The translations under genes were made by a program, and so were the position numbers. Below, piece by piece: positions 34,649 to 43,464 of a stretch of DNA of 64,000 nt. This stretch comes from SR-FBR-E99 sp963732365. GTDB lineage: Bacteria > Bacteroidota > Bacteroidia > Bacteroidales > VadinHA17. Location of the stretch: assembly GCA_963732365.1 (NCBI GenBank), contig CAVSZC010000008.1, forward strand, positions 1 through 64,000, in the 5' to 3' direction. The notes under the pieces are model-generated. The model worked only from the letters and a program-made list of their open reading frames with translations. It made no database searches and was not told where the DNA came from. Position 1 is the first letter of the stretch, and every line of letters begins with the position of its first letter.

Positions 34649-34805
34649 TAGTATCAGATTTAACTTGTGAATTATTTTTTAACCACAGATTTACACAGTG
34701 TTAGAATGGAGTTTCACTGTTTTGACTTGAATATAACAGTGCAACTCTGTAAAAAACTCAGTGTTACTCTGTGTTTAACCCCTTTAACCCCTCACTCCTC
34801 ATATC
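34649..34805. repeat. simple and degenerate repeats between dxs and the DUF1080 gene
   Basis: The 157-bp spacer contains degenerate copies of an ACTCTGTG/CACAGTGT-type phrase in both orientations, a direct CCCTTTAACCCC pair and CATATCTCATATCT. I see no gene or promoter. The low complexity carries on into the 3' end of dxs. Confidence 0.55.
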
Positions 34806-36752
34806 TCATATCTTTTCTCTCTGAGCCCTGCGCTCTGCGCTCTGAGCCCTCTGCCCCTGGCCGCATGCCTTTTCAATCGCAATCTGTATTCCATCCGCAT
34901 CATACCCGCACTCATGCCAAAGCTCCTGCTGTGTGCCGTGCTCGACAAAATAGTCAGGGATGCCCAGCCTGTGAATCGCAGGTTTGTATCCGTGATCAGC
35001 GGCGAACTCAAGTACAGCGCTGCCAAACCCTCCCTTTATCACTCCGTCTTCAACGGTAATGATCTTGCTGAATCTCTTCATGACCTTATGAAGCACCACC
35101 TCGTCCAAAGGATTGGCAAAACGCATGTCATAATGCATGACTGTGACTCCCTTCTCAGCCAGCCTGCCGGCTGCTTCAGCAACAAAGTTACCCGGGTGCC
35201 CGATGCTCAGCACGGCAATATCCTCTCCCTCTGTTATCATCCTTGCCTTTCCGATTTCTATCTCAGTAAAAGGCTGCCGCCAGTCACAAATTGCTCCTGT
35301 GCCTCGCGGATATCGTATGCTGAAGGGCCCTTTTATCTTCTCAAGCTGTGCTGTGTACATCATGTTGCGCAGCTCCACCTCGTCCATCGGTGCTGCAGTG
35401 ATCATACCCGGAATGTTACGCATGAAGGCGAGGTCAAAGAAACCGTGATGTGTGGCGCCGTCTGTCCCTACCAGTCCGCCGCGGTCAAGACAGAAAACGA
35501 CTTTCAGTCCCTGGATGGCCACGTCGTGCACCACCTGGTCATAGGCCCTCTGCATGAATGATGAGTATATGTTGCAGAAGGGGAGCAGTCCGTTTGCGGC
35601 CAGGCCGGCAGAGAAGGTCACCGCATGCTGCTCAGCAATGCCAACATCGAAGGCCCTGTCAGGCATCTCTTTCATCATGATGTTAAGTGAGCAGCCGGTG
35701 GGCATGGCGGGTGTGATGCCGACGATCTTTTCATTTTGCCTTGCCAGTTCTACTATGGTGTAGCCGAACACTTCCTGGTAGAGAGGATGTTTCGCGCAGC
35801 TCTCCGGCTTGATGAGCTCCCCCGTACATTTATCAAATTTCCCCGGTGCATGGAACGCAGTCTGGTTTTCCTCGGCCTTCTGGAAGCCTTTGCCCTTGAC
35901 GGTGATACAGTGAAGAAGCTTGGGTCCCGGAATGGTCTTCAGATCCTGCAACACCTTTGTCAGGTGCAGTACGTCGTGTCCGTCAATAGGGCCGAAGTAT
36001 CTGAATTTAAGCGCCTCAAAGAGGTTGCTCTGTTCAAGCACGGAGCCTTTTATGCTTCCTTCTATCTGCGAAGCAAGTGACTGCGCCTTCCTCCCTATTT
36101 TCTTATGCTTTCCGAGGAGCCTCCATACCCTGTCCTTGAACCTGTTGTATGTCTGGCTGGTGGTGATATCGAGGAGATACTCCTTCAGTGCGCCCACGCT
36201 TGCATCAATCGAGATGTTATTATCATTCAGTATAACAAGCAGGTCAGCCTTCTCATGTCCGGCATTATTCAGTCCCTCGAATGCCATGCCGGCCGTCAGC
36301 GCTCCGTCGCCGATGACAGCCACGACCTTCCGTTTTTCTCCCTTTTGCTTTGATGCCACAGCCATGCCGAGTGCGGCTGATATTGATGTGGAGGAGTGCC
36401 CCACGCCGAACGCATCGTATTCACTCTCAGCCATGCGCGGGAATCCGCTGATGCCCTTGTATTTCCTGTTAGTGTGAAATCTGTCTTTCCGGCCGGTAAG
36501 TATCTTATGACCGTATGCCTGGTGACCCACATCCCATACAATCTTGTCATAAGGGGTGTTATAGACATAATGAAGGGCTACGGTGATTTCAACTACTCCG
36601 AGGCTGGCGCCGAAGTGTCCGGGGTTATTGCTTACCTCATCGATTATATGCTGCCTCAGCTCATTGCTGACCTTAACAAGGTCCAGCTGATCAAGCCTGC
36701 GCAGGTCTTCAGGGGTGTTTATGGCGTCAAGTAGCCGCTTTGCGTCTGACAT
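34806..36752 (-). CDS. dxs: 1-deoxy-D-xylulose-5-phosphate synthase
   Basis: The 648-residue thiamine-diphosphate enzyme makes DXP from pyruvate and glyceraldehyde-3-phosphate, the entry to the MEP isoprenoid pathway. Features are 'GHFGASLGVVEITVALHYV', the TPP motif 'GDGALTAGMAFEGLNNAG' through 'NDNNISID', the transketolase pyrimidine domain with 'GIAEQHAVTFSAGLA', and 'DRGGLVGTDGATHHG'. The last residues ('GQRAQSAERRAQREKI') are coded by simple repeats and look like an accidental extension beyond the normal end. ATG 36752 lies 26 bp below a TATCTTTG element. Confidence 0.96.
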   Translation of the reverse strand: MSDAKRLLDAINTPEDLRRLDQLDLVKVSNELRQHIIDEVSNNPGHFGASLGVVEITVALHYVYNTPYDKIVWDVGHQAYGHKILTGRKDRFHTNRKYKGISGFPRMAESEYDAFGVGHSSTSISAALGMAVASKQKGEKRKVVAVIGDGALTAGMAFEGLNNAGHEKADLLVILNDNNISIDASVGALKEYLLDITTSQTYNRFKDRVWRLLGKHKKIGRKAQSLASQIEGSIKGSVLEQSNLFEALKFRYFGPIDGHDVLHLTKVLQDLKTIPGPKLLHCITVKGKGFQKAEENQTAFHAPGKFDKCTGELIKPESCAKHPLYQEVFGYTIVELARQNEKIVGITPAMPTGCSLNIMMKEMPDRAFDVGIAEQHAVTFSAGLAANGLLPFCNIYSSFMQRAYDQVVHDVAIQGLKVVFCLDRGGLVGTDGATHHGFFDLAFMRNIPGMITAAPMDEVELRNMMYTAQLEKIKGPFSIRYPRGTGAICDWRQPFTEIEIGKARMITEGEDIAVLSIGHPGNFVAEAAGRLAEKGVTVMHYDMRFANPLDEVVLHKVMKRFSKIITVEDGVIKGGFGSAVLEFAADHGYKPAIHRLGIPDYFVEHGTQQELWHECGYDADGIQIAIEKACGQGQRAQSAERRAQREKI

Positions 36753-36777
36753 TTCAAATGTCTCATTAATGACGGGT

Positions 36778-36785
36778 CAAAGATA
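36778..36785 (-). promoter_or_regulatory. -7 element (TATCTTTG) of dxs
   Basis: Minus-strand TATCTTTG fits TAnnTTTG and gives a leader of about 19 nt. No clear -33 TTG is found. Confidence 0.55.
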
Positions 36786-36933
36786 CTTATAATTTAATTT
36801 TTTATGTCAGTGTATCTCATGCCCGGGATGGTAGTAAATATTCCCTTTTGTTAATTAATCATTCAACTATTAACAACATGATTTCCCATTTATTGTTTAA
36901 TTCGCTGCATAGGTAAAATCAAAAAAAAATATC

Positions 36934-37947
36934 ATGGTCTCTCTGAAATCAATATTACCTGTTGTTCTCGTTGCTCTGGTAGCTGGCTCATGTGTGACCG
37001 GAAAGAAGTATAATACTCTCAGCGACAGGGCTGATCTGCTTCTTGGTGAGCGTGACTCCCTGAAAGCGGAAAACATATGGCTTACCATGTCAAACAGGGA
37101 GCTGACATCGAAATCGGAGAAGCTGACCGAAGAGACGGACAGTCTCACGGCGGAGCTTGCAAGGGTTCAGGCAGATCTGACGCAGACCAGGGATGAGTAT
37201 GTCAGGCTCACGACCCGTTATGCCGATCTGCAGAGGGCACAGGAGGAGCTTGTCAGCGGCAGGGCGCAGGAGACACAGCGGCTGCTTGCAGAGCTGAGGG
37301 CGGCGCAGTCAGACCTGCAGAAGAAGGAGAACCTTCTCCGGGAGCTCGAGATGAATCTTGACACCAAGAAGGCAACGCTGGAGGAGCTGACTTTCGAGCT
37401 TGAGAAGCGCAACGCCCGTCTCACCGAGCTCGAGAAGATGCTTGATGCCCAGCAGAAGGCTGTCAGGGAGCTGAAGGCAAAGGTATCGGAGGCGCTTTAC
37501 GGGTTTGAGAACAACGGCCTCTCGGTGACAATAAAAGACGGCAAGGTGTATGTCTCAATGGACGAGAAGCTGCTGTTCAAGACAGGCAGTTACGAGATCG
37601 ACGCCAACGGACGGGCTGCCCTGCGTAAGCTTGGAGCGCTCCTTGAAAAGAACACAGATATCGGGATCCTTGTCGAAGGTCACACTGACGATGTGCCGTA
37701 CAGGTCTTCTTCAGGCCAGCTGGTCGATAACTGGGACCTCAGCGTAAAAAGGGCAACCACGGTCGTAAGGGTTCTGACACAGGATACAAAGATCAACCCG
37801 AAACGCCTCACCGCCTCCGGTCGCGGCGAATATATACCTGTTGATCCGTTAAAGACTGCAGAGGCCAGACAGAAGAACAGGCGTACTGAAATCATTCTTA
37901 CACCTGATCTCTCAGAACTTTACAAGATACTCGAGAGTTACGAATAG
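36934..37947 (+). CDS. OmpA family lipoprotein with long coiled coil
   Basis: The 337-residue protein has a lipoprotein signal peptide ending 'LVAGSC' (Cys20). A long, charged coiled coil spans about 35-185, rich in Leu/Glu/Lys/Arg heptads. An OmpA-like peptidoglycan-binding domain covers about 205-325 with 'LLFKTGSYEIDANGRAAL', 'ILVEGHTDDVPY', 'NWDLSVKRATTVVRVL' and 'RQKNRRTEIIL'. It should tether the outer membrane to the cell wall, with the coiled coil as a spacer. It converges with the STN-domain gene, only 4 bp apart, and no promoter box was identified in the A+T-rich 180-bp upstream spacer. Confidence 0.9.
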   Translation: MVSLKSILPVVLVALVAGSCVTGKKYNTLSDRADLLLGERDSLKAENIWLTMSNRELTSKSEKLTEETDSLTAELARVQADLTQTRDEYVRLTTRYADLQRAQEELVSGRAQETQRLLAELRAAQSDLQKKENLLRELEMNLDTKKATLEELTFELEKRNARLTELEKMLDAQQKAVRELKAKVSEALYGFENNGLSVTIKDGKVYVSMDEKLLFKTGSYEIDANGRAALRKLGALLEKNTDIGILVEGHTDDVPYRSSSGQLVDNWDLSVKRATTVVRVLTQDTKINPKRLTASGRGEYIPVDPLKTAEARQKNRRTEIILTPDLSELYKILESYE

Positions 37948-37951
37948 GGGC

Positions 37952-39493
37952 TTACTCCCCTGCCTCGCCAAGTTTTACATTAAGCCTCACCAGGGCTTCC
38001 ATCAGATCTTCTTCGGGCTTCAGGAAGTCAAAGTCTTTCCAAAAGTCTGAATCATAACCCGTTATGGTGCGTGAGAAGACTGAATAGACAGGCGTCGTTT
38101 CATCGTGTTCAAAGCGGGTAACATTATTCAGCCTGTGATCTGTCACAGCCAGTTCAAAGAATATATTGAAGCGACTGTTAAAGACCCTCTTTCTTCCTTT
38201 TGCAAGAAATCCAAGGTCTCCTCTGACGTGCGAAAGAAAGTATCTCCCGTTGATCAGGCGGTAATGGGTGCGGTATCTGACATATTCAGGCTTCATTGAA
38301 TAGTCGCGGGGCAGACGGCTTACATAGGCTTCGCTAGTCTGGTCAATATAGTCGGGGCTCAGTTCGAATTCGGCCATGACAACGGCGTAGTTGTCCACAT
38401 TGATATAGACATCACCCTGCATCAGCGGTTCAGTGATCCAGGGTTTCTGTTTAAATGAAATAACAAAGGCAGTCTGGTCATCTATGGTCACTATATCAGT
38501 AAGATGGTACTCATATGAGCCGAACGACTGCGGGTCAAGGAAGTCGAACAGCTGCCTTACAATGTCAAGCGTAATCGTCGAGCCCAGTCCTGCCTTGAGC
38601 CTGACGGCCAGTGTGTCTTTTACCTCCAGGTTCTCAATTTTTCTGCTTCGCAGTACTTTGAGCTGGTCACCCAGCAGCGACCTGGCATAGGGGCTCTTAT
38701 AGATCTGCACCACGGCTTCAGAATAGACCTGCGGTTCCTTTTTCCGGTAAACCCCTTCGCGGTAGAAGCCGGTGAGCAGGGCAGGGGTGGTGCCATAGTT
38801 TTCAGCAATGGATGCCACAGTGTTACGTATGATCAGCATCGGGTCCTGTGACTTTATTATTATCTCCGGGATAGGGATATAATCCCGCTCCATGCTGATT
38901 ACCATGCTGTTGCCTGGCAGGCTCCTGACCGGAATCCGCCGGTTGACATATCCCACATAGGATACCGAGAGTGTATCATTGAGGCAATCAACGGAGATCT
39001 TCAGGATGAAATCGCCGTTGTTATTTGTTACAGTACCGCGGCCGCGCCGGCTGATGCCGATGGTTGCATAGGGCAGGGGATCGTTTGTCTCGGCATCGGT
39101 TATCCTGCCTGTTATGAATACCCATTCGGGCAGAGGAGCACCGGTTGTATCCCTTCGCTCGTAAGTTATATCGAGATAGAGTATTATGTGTTTACCGATC
39201 ACAGAATATTTAACCTCAGGGTTACCGGTCACCGAATCGAGGACTTCCCTTACCGGTATCTCAGAATCGGGTATTATGAAGGTCCTGTCTGCGTTTATTA
39301 TCTCAGTGTCATAGGTAAAGATGTAACCGGTAAGTCTGCTTACCTCGTGTAACGCCCTGGCTGCCCTGATGCTGCCACCCGGGATCTTCACACCCTTTTC
39401 AAGGACGTTTTCCTGGGTGTAAAGAGGAAGTGCAAGCAGTAGCAGGCCGGCAACCAGGATCCATCTTCTTTTCTCCAGTCCTGTCGGCCACAT
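37952..39493 (-). CDS. STN + carboxypeptidase-regulatory-like domain protein (paralogue B)
   Basis: The 513-residue exported protein has a signal sequence near 10-26. An STN (secretin/TonB N-terminal) domain covers about 30-115 ('TGYIFTYDTEII', 'IPVREVLDSVTGNPEVKYSV'). A CarboxypepD_reg-like beta-sandwich spans about 125-205 ('ITGRITDAETNDPLPYATIG', 'NGDFILKI', 'LSVSYVGY'). The remaining 300 residues are also found in the protein at 41038-42339 ('LLTGFYREGVYRK', 'VFISFKQKPWITEPL'-like stretches). STN domains normally relay an outer-membrane signal to FecR. Here the domain is on a protein without a TonB-dependent barrel, 15 bp after fecR, so it is a candidate sensor or target of that pair. Last gene of the unit. 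Confidence 0.82.
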   Translation of the reverse strand: MWPTGLEKRRWILVAGLLLLALPLYTQENVLEKGVKIPGGSIRAARALHEVSRLTGYIFTYDTEIINADRTFIIPDSEIPVREVLDSVTGNPEVKYSVIGKHIILYLDITYERRDTTGAPLPEWVFITGRITDAETNDPLPYATIGISRRGRGTVTNNNGDFILKISVDCLNDTLSVSYVGYVNRRIPVRSLPGNSMVISMERDYIPIPEIIIKSQDPMLIIRNTVASIAENYGTTPALLTGFYREGVYRKKEPQVYSEAVVQIYKSPYARSLLGDQLKVLRSRKIENLEVKDTLAVRLKAGLGSTITLDIVRQLFDFLDPQSFGSYEYHLTDIVTIDDQTAFVISFKQKPWITEPLMQGDVYINVDNYAVVMAEFELSPDYIDQTSEAYVSRLPRDYSMKPEYVRYRTHYRLINGRYFLSHVRGDLGFLAKGRKRVFNSRFNIFFELAVTDHRLNNVTRFEHDETTPVYSVFSRTITGYDSDFWKDFDFLKPEEDLMEALVRLNVKLGEAGE

Positions 39494-39508
39494 CTGATCT
39501 TTCCGTTC

Positions 39509-40492
39509 TTACCTGAGAAGGAGGCTGTATGTCTCGCCCTCCCGCACTGAACGGAGGTTAAAGGTAGTGCAAATAACCTGAATTATGGTATCGTGAGGCT
39601 GATTATCAAACATTGATGTGAGCCTGAAGTCATTGATAGCCTCATCGGCTGCGACGATATCGATGTTGAATGTCCGTTTCAGGTCGGCAAAGACCTCGGT
39701 TAGCTTTTCTCCGTCAAAAGCAAGCATGTCAGTATGCCACGAGATATAATTCACATTGGTATTGAGCATCTGGGAGGAGTTATCGGCTGAGAGCCTGCCG
39801 ATGAAGTCAGGCTCGAGGGTCATGCTTCTTGAGCCGTCACTGCTTGTTAGCATCACTCTACCGGTCGAGACAAATACCTCCACCTCGTTGTTGCCGTTAT
39901 CAGTTCTCACGTTGAATGAAGTACCCAGTACTCTCACTCTGGCGCTGCCTGCGTCAATGATGAAAGGTCGCGAAGGATCGGGTGCGATGTCGAAGAAGGC
40001 TTCACCCTTGAGTGTCACCCTGCGGTCATTGCGGCCGAATTTTTCGGAGTATGTCAGCCGACTGTCGCGGTTGAGGTAGATCCTGCTTCCGTCAGCGAGC
40101 AGAACCTCAATATTCTTTTCATCACTGGCAGCGGCAACCACTATTTTTCCCGGTGCTGCAATCTCAAATGCCATCCATCCAAGGCCTGCAACGATAATGA
40201 CCATTGCAGCTATGCGCAGAAATGATTGCATTGCTGACCTCTCACGGAGCTTGATAACGGGTCTTTCGGCTTCAATCCTGCCGTTCAGTTTATCCCATGC
40301 CTTATCAACATCTATACTTCCCTCGGCATCAGTATACCTCAGGTCATTCCATTTCTTCATTATCTCTCCATCTTCGCTCAACAGGATGCGTGCGGCTTCT
40401 TCGTCTGCCGTCTCTTCGCCCGAGAGCCATGCCGCAGCATCAGCCCACTCCTGTTCAGTCATTTTTTCTATTTTGTCATTCTTTTTCATCAC
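39509..40492 (-). CDS. FecR family anti-sigma/sigma regulator
   Basis: The 327-residue inner-membrane protein has a cytoplasmic N-domain of about 90 residues ('MTEQEWADAAAWLSGEE') and one helix at about 91-109. The periplasmic FecR domain follows ('VLLADGSRIYLNRDSRLTYS', 'GEAFFDIAPD', 'VRVLGTSFNVR', 'VFVSTGRVML') with a C-terminal DUF4974-type domain ('LTEVFADLKRTFNIDI'). It binds the ECF sigma factor and releases or activates it on a periplasmic cue. Its start overlaps the sigma gene by 4 bp, so the two are translationally coupled. Confidence 0.93.
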   Translation of the reverse strand: MMKKNDKIEKMTEQEWADAAAWLSGEETADEEAARILLSEDGEIMKKWNDLRYTDAEGSIDVDKAWDKLNGRIEAERPVIKLRERSAMQSFLRIAAMVIIVAGLGWMAFEIAAPGKIVVAAASDEKNIEVLLADGSRIYLNRDSRLTYSEKFGRNDRRVTLKGEAFFDIAPDPSRPFIIDAGSARVRVLGTSFNVRTDNGNNEVEVFVSTGRVMLTSSDGSRSMTLEPDFIGRLSADNSSQMLNTNVNYISWHTDMLAFDGEKLTEVFADLKRTFNIDIVAADEAINDFRLTSMFDNQPHDTIIQVICTTFNLRSVREGETYSLLLR

Positions 40493-41022
40493 TCTGCCAG
40501 TACTTTTCTGAATTCTTTCAGCGCCTTCCCCATATTCGCCTCGACTGTCTTAAGCGAGACCGACAGCTTCTCAGCTATCTCTGTATATTTCAATCCTTCA
40601 AACCTGTTCATCCTGAATATCTCGCTGCACCTTTCAGGAAGCCGGTCGAGCACACGTGCCACCCTGATCTGAAGCTCGTTGTAATATATTGCCTCCGTGA
40701 CCGGTTCGGAGACTATCTCTGCGGCGGCGGCGACTTCGCCAGCATGCCGGTCTACCACCTTCTGATGTTCTATATGGTGGAGTGACCTGTTGTGCACCGA
40801 GCGGAAAAGATAGCCTTTCAGAGAACTTTCTATTTTAAGGTTTTCGCGATCCTGCCACAGTCTGAAGAAGAGTTCCTGGACAATCTCTTCCGATGTGTCG
40901 TGGTCCTTCAGTATGGTTTGAGCGTAGCGTACCAGTGAAACATAGGAGGACCGGAAGAGCTTTTCAAACTCTTGTTTGTCTCCCTTCCTGATCCTCCCAA
41001 TTATCTCACTGTCACTGCTCAT
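40489..41022 (-). CDS. ECF RNA polymerase sigma factor, Bacteroidota family
   Basis: The 177-residue protein has sigma region 2 at about 20-90 ('FEKLFRSSYVSLVRYAQTIL', 'EEIVQELFFRLWQDRENL') and region 4 at about 120-175, with the helix-turn-helix in 'GLKYTEIAEKLSVSLKTVEA'. This is the family usually paired with FecR. The usual regulon member next door is a SusC/SusD pair. Here instead the neighbours are two paralogous CarboxypepD_reg-like proteins, one on each side, suggesting that the pair controls this unit. Confidence 0.94.
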   Translation of the reverse strand: MSSDSEIIGRIRKGDKQEFEKLFRSSYVSLVRYAQTILKDHDTSEEIVQELFFRLWQDRENLKIESSLKGYLFRSVHNRSLHHIEHQKVVDRHAGEVAAAAEIVSEPVTEAIYYNELQIRVARVLDRLPERCSEIFRMNRFEGLKYTEIAEKLSVSLKTVEANMGKALKEFRKVLAE

Positions 41023-41037
41023 GCGGTAACGCCTGTA

Positions 41038-42339
41038 TTATTCCTGCCTGTCGCTGAACTTGACTTTCCGGCTGAGTCTTTTTATAGCTGCCTCGATACT
41101 CTGGTCGGGCTCGATGACGTTATAATCGCCCCAGAAATCCGGATCTGCAAAAGCAGCAACCTCTTCGTTGAAGAAGTCTGAAGGCTTCATCCTTTCCTTT
41201 GATGAGAACTTAACCACATCTTCTTCAGTACGGTCTGTTATAGCCAGCTCAGACATGGTTGTATAGTTGGTGTTGAAGAGTTTCTTATTCCAGTCAACCT
41301 TGAACTTCACCTCTGCCCTCGAATAGTTGAAATACCACTTTTCATCTATCTCGCGGAAACGCACAAGGTATGATGTGGCTTCAGGAGTAACCTGCATGCC
41401 TATGGGTTTTTTCCTGATGAACATTGATGCAGCCAGTTCCTTGTTCTCGAGGTTAAATGAGAACTCAGCCTGGGCAACCGCATATGTCTCGATATCTATA
41501 TATAGCTTGCCGTGATACAGCGGAGTGGTTATTGACGGTTTCTGGTAGAAAGTGATCACATAATTGGTCCTGTCATCTATAACCACTATGTTTGAGAGCT
41601 CAAGGTCATACTGTTGCAGGGCTTCTCTTGTAAGGAAGATCTCGGGATTCTTCACGATGTCAAGATAGAGTGTTGTTGTCGGGCCGCCCTGGAGCCTGAA
41701 GAGAACGGTATCTGCCTTCTCCACATCATTATTCTTCCTCCCTTTGTAAATCTTGACGGCATCATACCTGAGGTCATTCTGGTAGGGTGCCTTGAAAACT
41801 TCAACAACTGCTTCTCCGATAGATACATAGTTACGGTTTTTCTTGATGGTCTCACGATAGAAACCTGTCATGTCATTTGCGATACCGGGGTAGTTGACCT
41901 CGAAGCGGTTCATGACCTCATCGAGGATCTCTTCCGGCAACAGAGGTTTGACAATGATCTCCTTGATCGGAATGAACGCAGTCTCAAGTTCTATTATATT
42001 ACGCTGGCCGTTGGTTTTCATCTCCTCTATAGCCACTACCACATTCTTGTATCCCACAAATGAGAACTCCACCTTTTCAGCATTGGGTTCGGTAATCTTA
42101 AGTATGAATTCACCGTCAAGGTTGGTGACTGTTGAGACATTGCTGCCCTGTATGGCGACACCCGCGAAAACCAGCGGGAGGCTTGTCTCTGCATCAACCA
42201 CCTTGCCTCTTATGATGGTCAACTCCTGGGGATCTTTCTTCGGCTTGCCTGCCAGAAGATCTGATGCTGCCACTTCACCAGCCATGATGATGGAGAGAAG
42301 TGCCGCAGCCATTACTGAGAAAAAGACTTTATTTTTCAT
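41038..42339 (-). CDS. carboxypeptidase-regulatory-like domain protein (paralogue A)
   Basis: The 433-residue exported protein has a signal peptide (about 1-25, ending 'GEVAAS'). A CarboxypepD_reg-like domain follows at about 40-125 ('IIRGKVVDAETSLPLVFAGV', 'DGEFILKI', 'EFSFVGYKNV'). The same 300-residue C-terminal region as in the 37952-39493 protein makes up the rest ('MTGFYRETIKK', 'VITFYQKPSITTPLYHGKLY', 'YAVAQAEFSF'). Unlike its paralogue it has no STN domain. The C-terminal part is strand-rich and may form a membrane or surface domain, but I cannot assign a function. First gene of the four-gene unit, 15 bp before the sigma gene. No exact housekeeping -7 box stands upstream, so it may be read by the ECF sigma itself. 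Confidence 0.8.
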   Translation of the reverse strand: MKNKVFFSVMAAALLSIIMAGEVAASDLLAGKPKKDPQELTIIRGKVVDAETSLPLVFAGVAIQGSNVSTVTNLDGEFILKITEPNAEKVEFSFVGYKNVVVAIEEMKTNGQRNIIELETAFIPIKEIIVKPLLPEEILDEVMNRFEVNYPGIANDMTGFYRETIKKNRNYVSIGEAVVEVFKAPYQNDLRYDAVKIYKGRKNNDVEKADTVLFRLQGGPTTTLYLDIVKNPEIFLTREALQQYDLELSNIVVIDDRTNYVITFYQKPSITTPLYHGKLYIDIETYAVAQAEFSFNLENKELAASMFIRKKPIGMQVTPEATSYLVRFREIDEKWYFNYSRAEVKFKVDWNKKLFNTNYTTMSELAITDRTEEDVVKFSSKERMKPSDFFNEEVAAFADPDFWGDYNVIEPDQSIEAAIKRLSRKVKFSDRQE

Positions 42340-42446
42340 GGTAATCTGTATTTTGGTTTATTAAATCCTGATCATCTGTTCACTATAATGACCGGGAGAG
42401 CACCTTTTCCCCTATACATTTAAAAAAAAACTGTTCATTTGCCGTA

Positions 42447-43418
42447 ATGACTGTTACTCCATATCTGAACGCAAGTTACTCTCTTTTCTCTTACGGAATA
42501 AGGAGATATGCCGGCATACAGGTCACCCCGCCTCTGCCTCCGGCCATAAGTGTTGAGTTGTCATCCATTTGCAATCTCACATGTCCTGAGTGTATGACAG
42601 GTGCCGGCCTGACAGTGAGGAGGAACCGGTTTATCGATTACGGTCTCGCAGAGAAAATAGCCGGAGAGCTTTCCGGACGGCTGCTTTCGGCCTGGCTTTA
42701 TTTTCAGGGAGAGCCGATGCTCCATCCCCGGTTTTTTGAAATAGCGGAGTTGTTCCGCGGTATGCACCCGGTCATCTCCACTAACGGACATTTCCTTGAC
42801 AATGAGAGTTGCAGACTGCTTGCCGGCTCTGCCTTGAAAAAAGTAATTGTCTCCTATGACGGCGTCACACCGGCGGCCTATTCAGCATACCGCGCCGGAG
42901 GTGATCATTCAAAGGTCAGGGAGGGGATCATGCTTCTGGCTGAAACCGTAAAAAGAAGGAAATCATCACTTAAAATTGAGCTTCAGTTCCTCCTGGGGAG
43001 GCACAATGAAGCAGAAGCCACGGATGCGGCACGCTTTGCAAAATCGGTCGGTGCCTCTTTCAGGATAAAAAGCATGCAGGTACTTGACAGTGCAAGAGCT
43101 GCAGAATGGATGCCGGTTGACCATAGAAGGTCACGGTATGAAAAAAGAAGCGGCTTGTATATCCCGGCCGGCGCAAGGCAAAGAGGTTGTTTCAGGATGT
43201 GGAGAGGAGCAGTCGTCACGACCGACGGGGATGTGGTTCCATGCTGCTTTGACAAAAACGGCAACCACGTTATGGGTAACATTAATGACAATTCTTTCAG
43301 TGAGATATGGAGAGGACAGGAATACATGAAGTTCCGGTCAAATGTAATGAACAGCCGCTCTCTGGAAGATATCTGCAATGGCTGCTCGCAGGGCAGCAGG
43401 TTGTTTTTCAGGAAATGA
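42447..43418 (+). CDS. radical SAM protein with SPASM domain
   Basis: The 323-residue enzyme has the [4Fe-4S]/SAM motif C42-xxx-C46-xx-C49 in 'CNLTCPEC', then 'LYFQGEPMLHP', 'VISTNGHFL' and 'VIVSYDGVTPAAYSAYRAGG' along the barrel. The C-terminal SPASM domain contributes C248, C266, C267, C310 and C313 ('GDVVPCCFDKNG', 'CNGC') for auxiliary clusters. SPASM proteins modify peptides, proteins or small molecules; no precursor-peptide gene is evident in the 110 bp upstream or downstream. It starts divergently from paralogue A. Confidence 0.9.
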   Translation: MTVTPYLNASYSLFSYGIRRYAGIQVTPPLPPAISVELSSICNLTCPECMTGAGLTVRRNRFIDYGLAEKIAGELSGRLLSAWLYFQGEPMLHPRFFEIAELFRGMHPVISTNGHFLDNESCRLLAGSALKKVIVSYDGVTPAAYSAYRAGGDHSKVREGIMLLAETVKRRKSSLKIELQFLLGRHNEAEATDAARFAKSVGASFRIKSMQVLDSARAAEWMPVDHRRSRYEKRSGLYIPAGARQRGCFRMWRGAVVTTDGDVVPCCFDKNGNHVMGNINDNSFSEIWRGQEYMKFRSNVMNSRSLEDICNGCSQGSRLFFRK

Positions 43419-43464
43419 CAGCATTTTTGTATGATTTTTTTAATTTTATCGCACCAATAACCTC

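Noticed and set aside
34914..36477. Several plus-strand frames of 100 to 215 codons
   Set aside because: All are antisense to dxs and show no coding character.
42447..43418. Radical SAM/SPASM protein as part of a ribosomally made peptide cluster
   Set aside because: No small precursor gene, transporter or protease adjoins; flanking gaps are too short to hide a convincing precursor.
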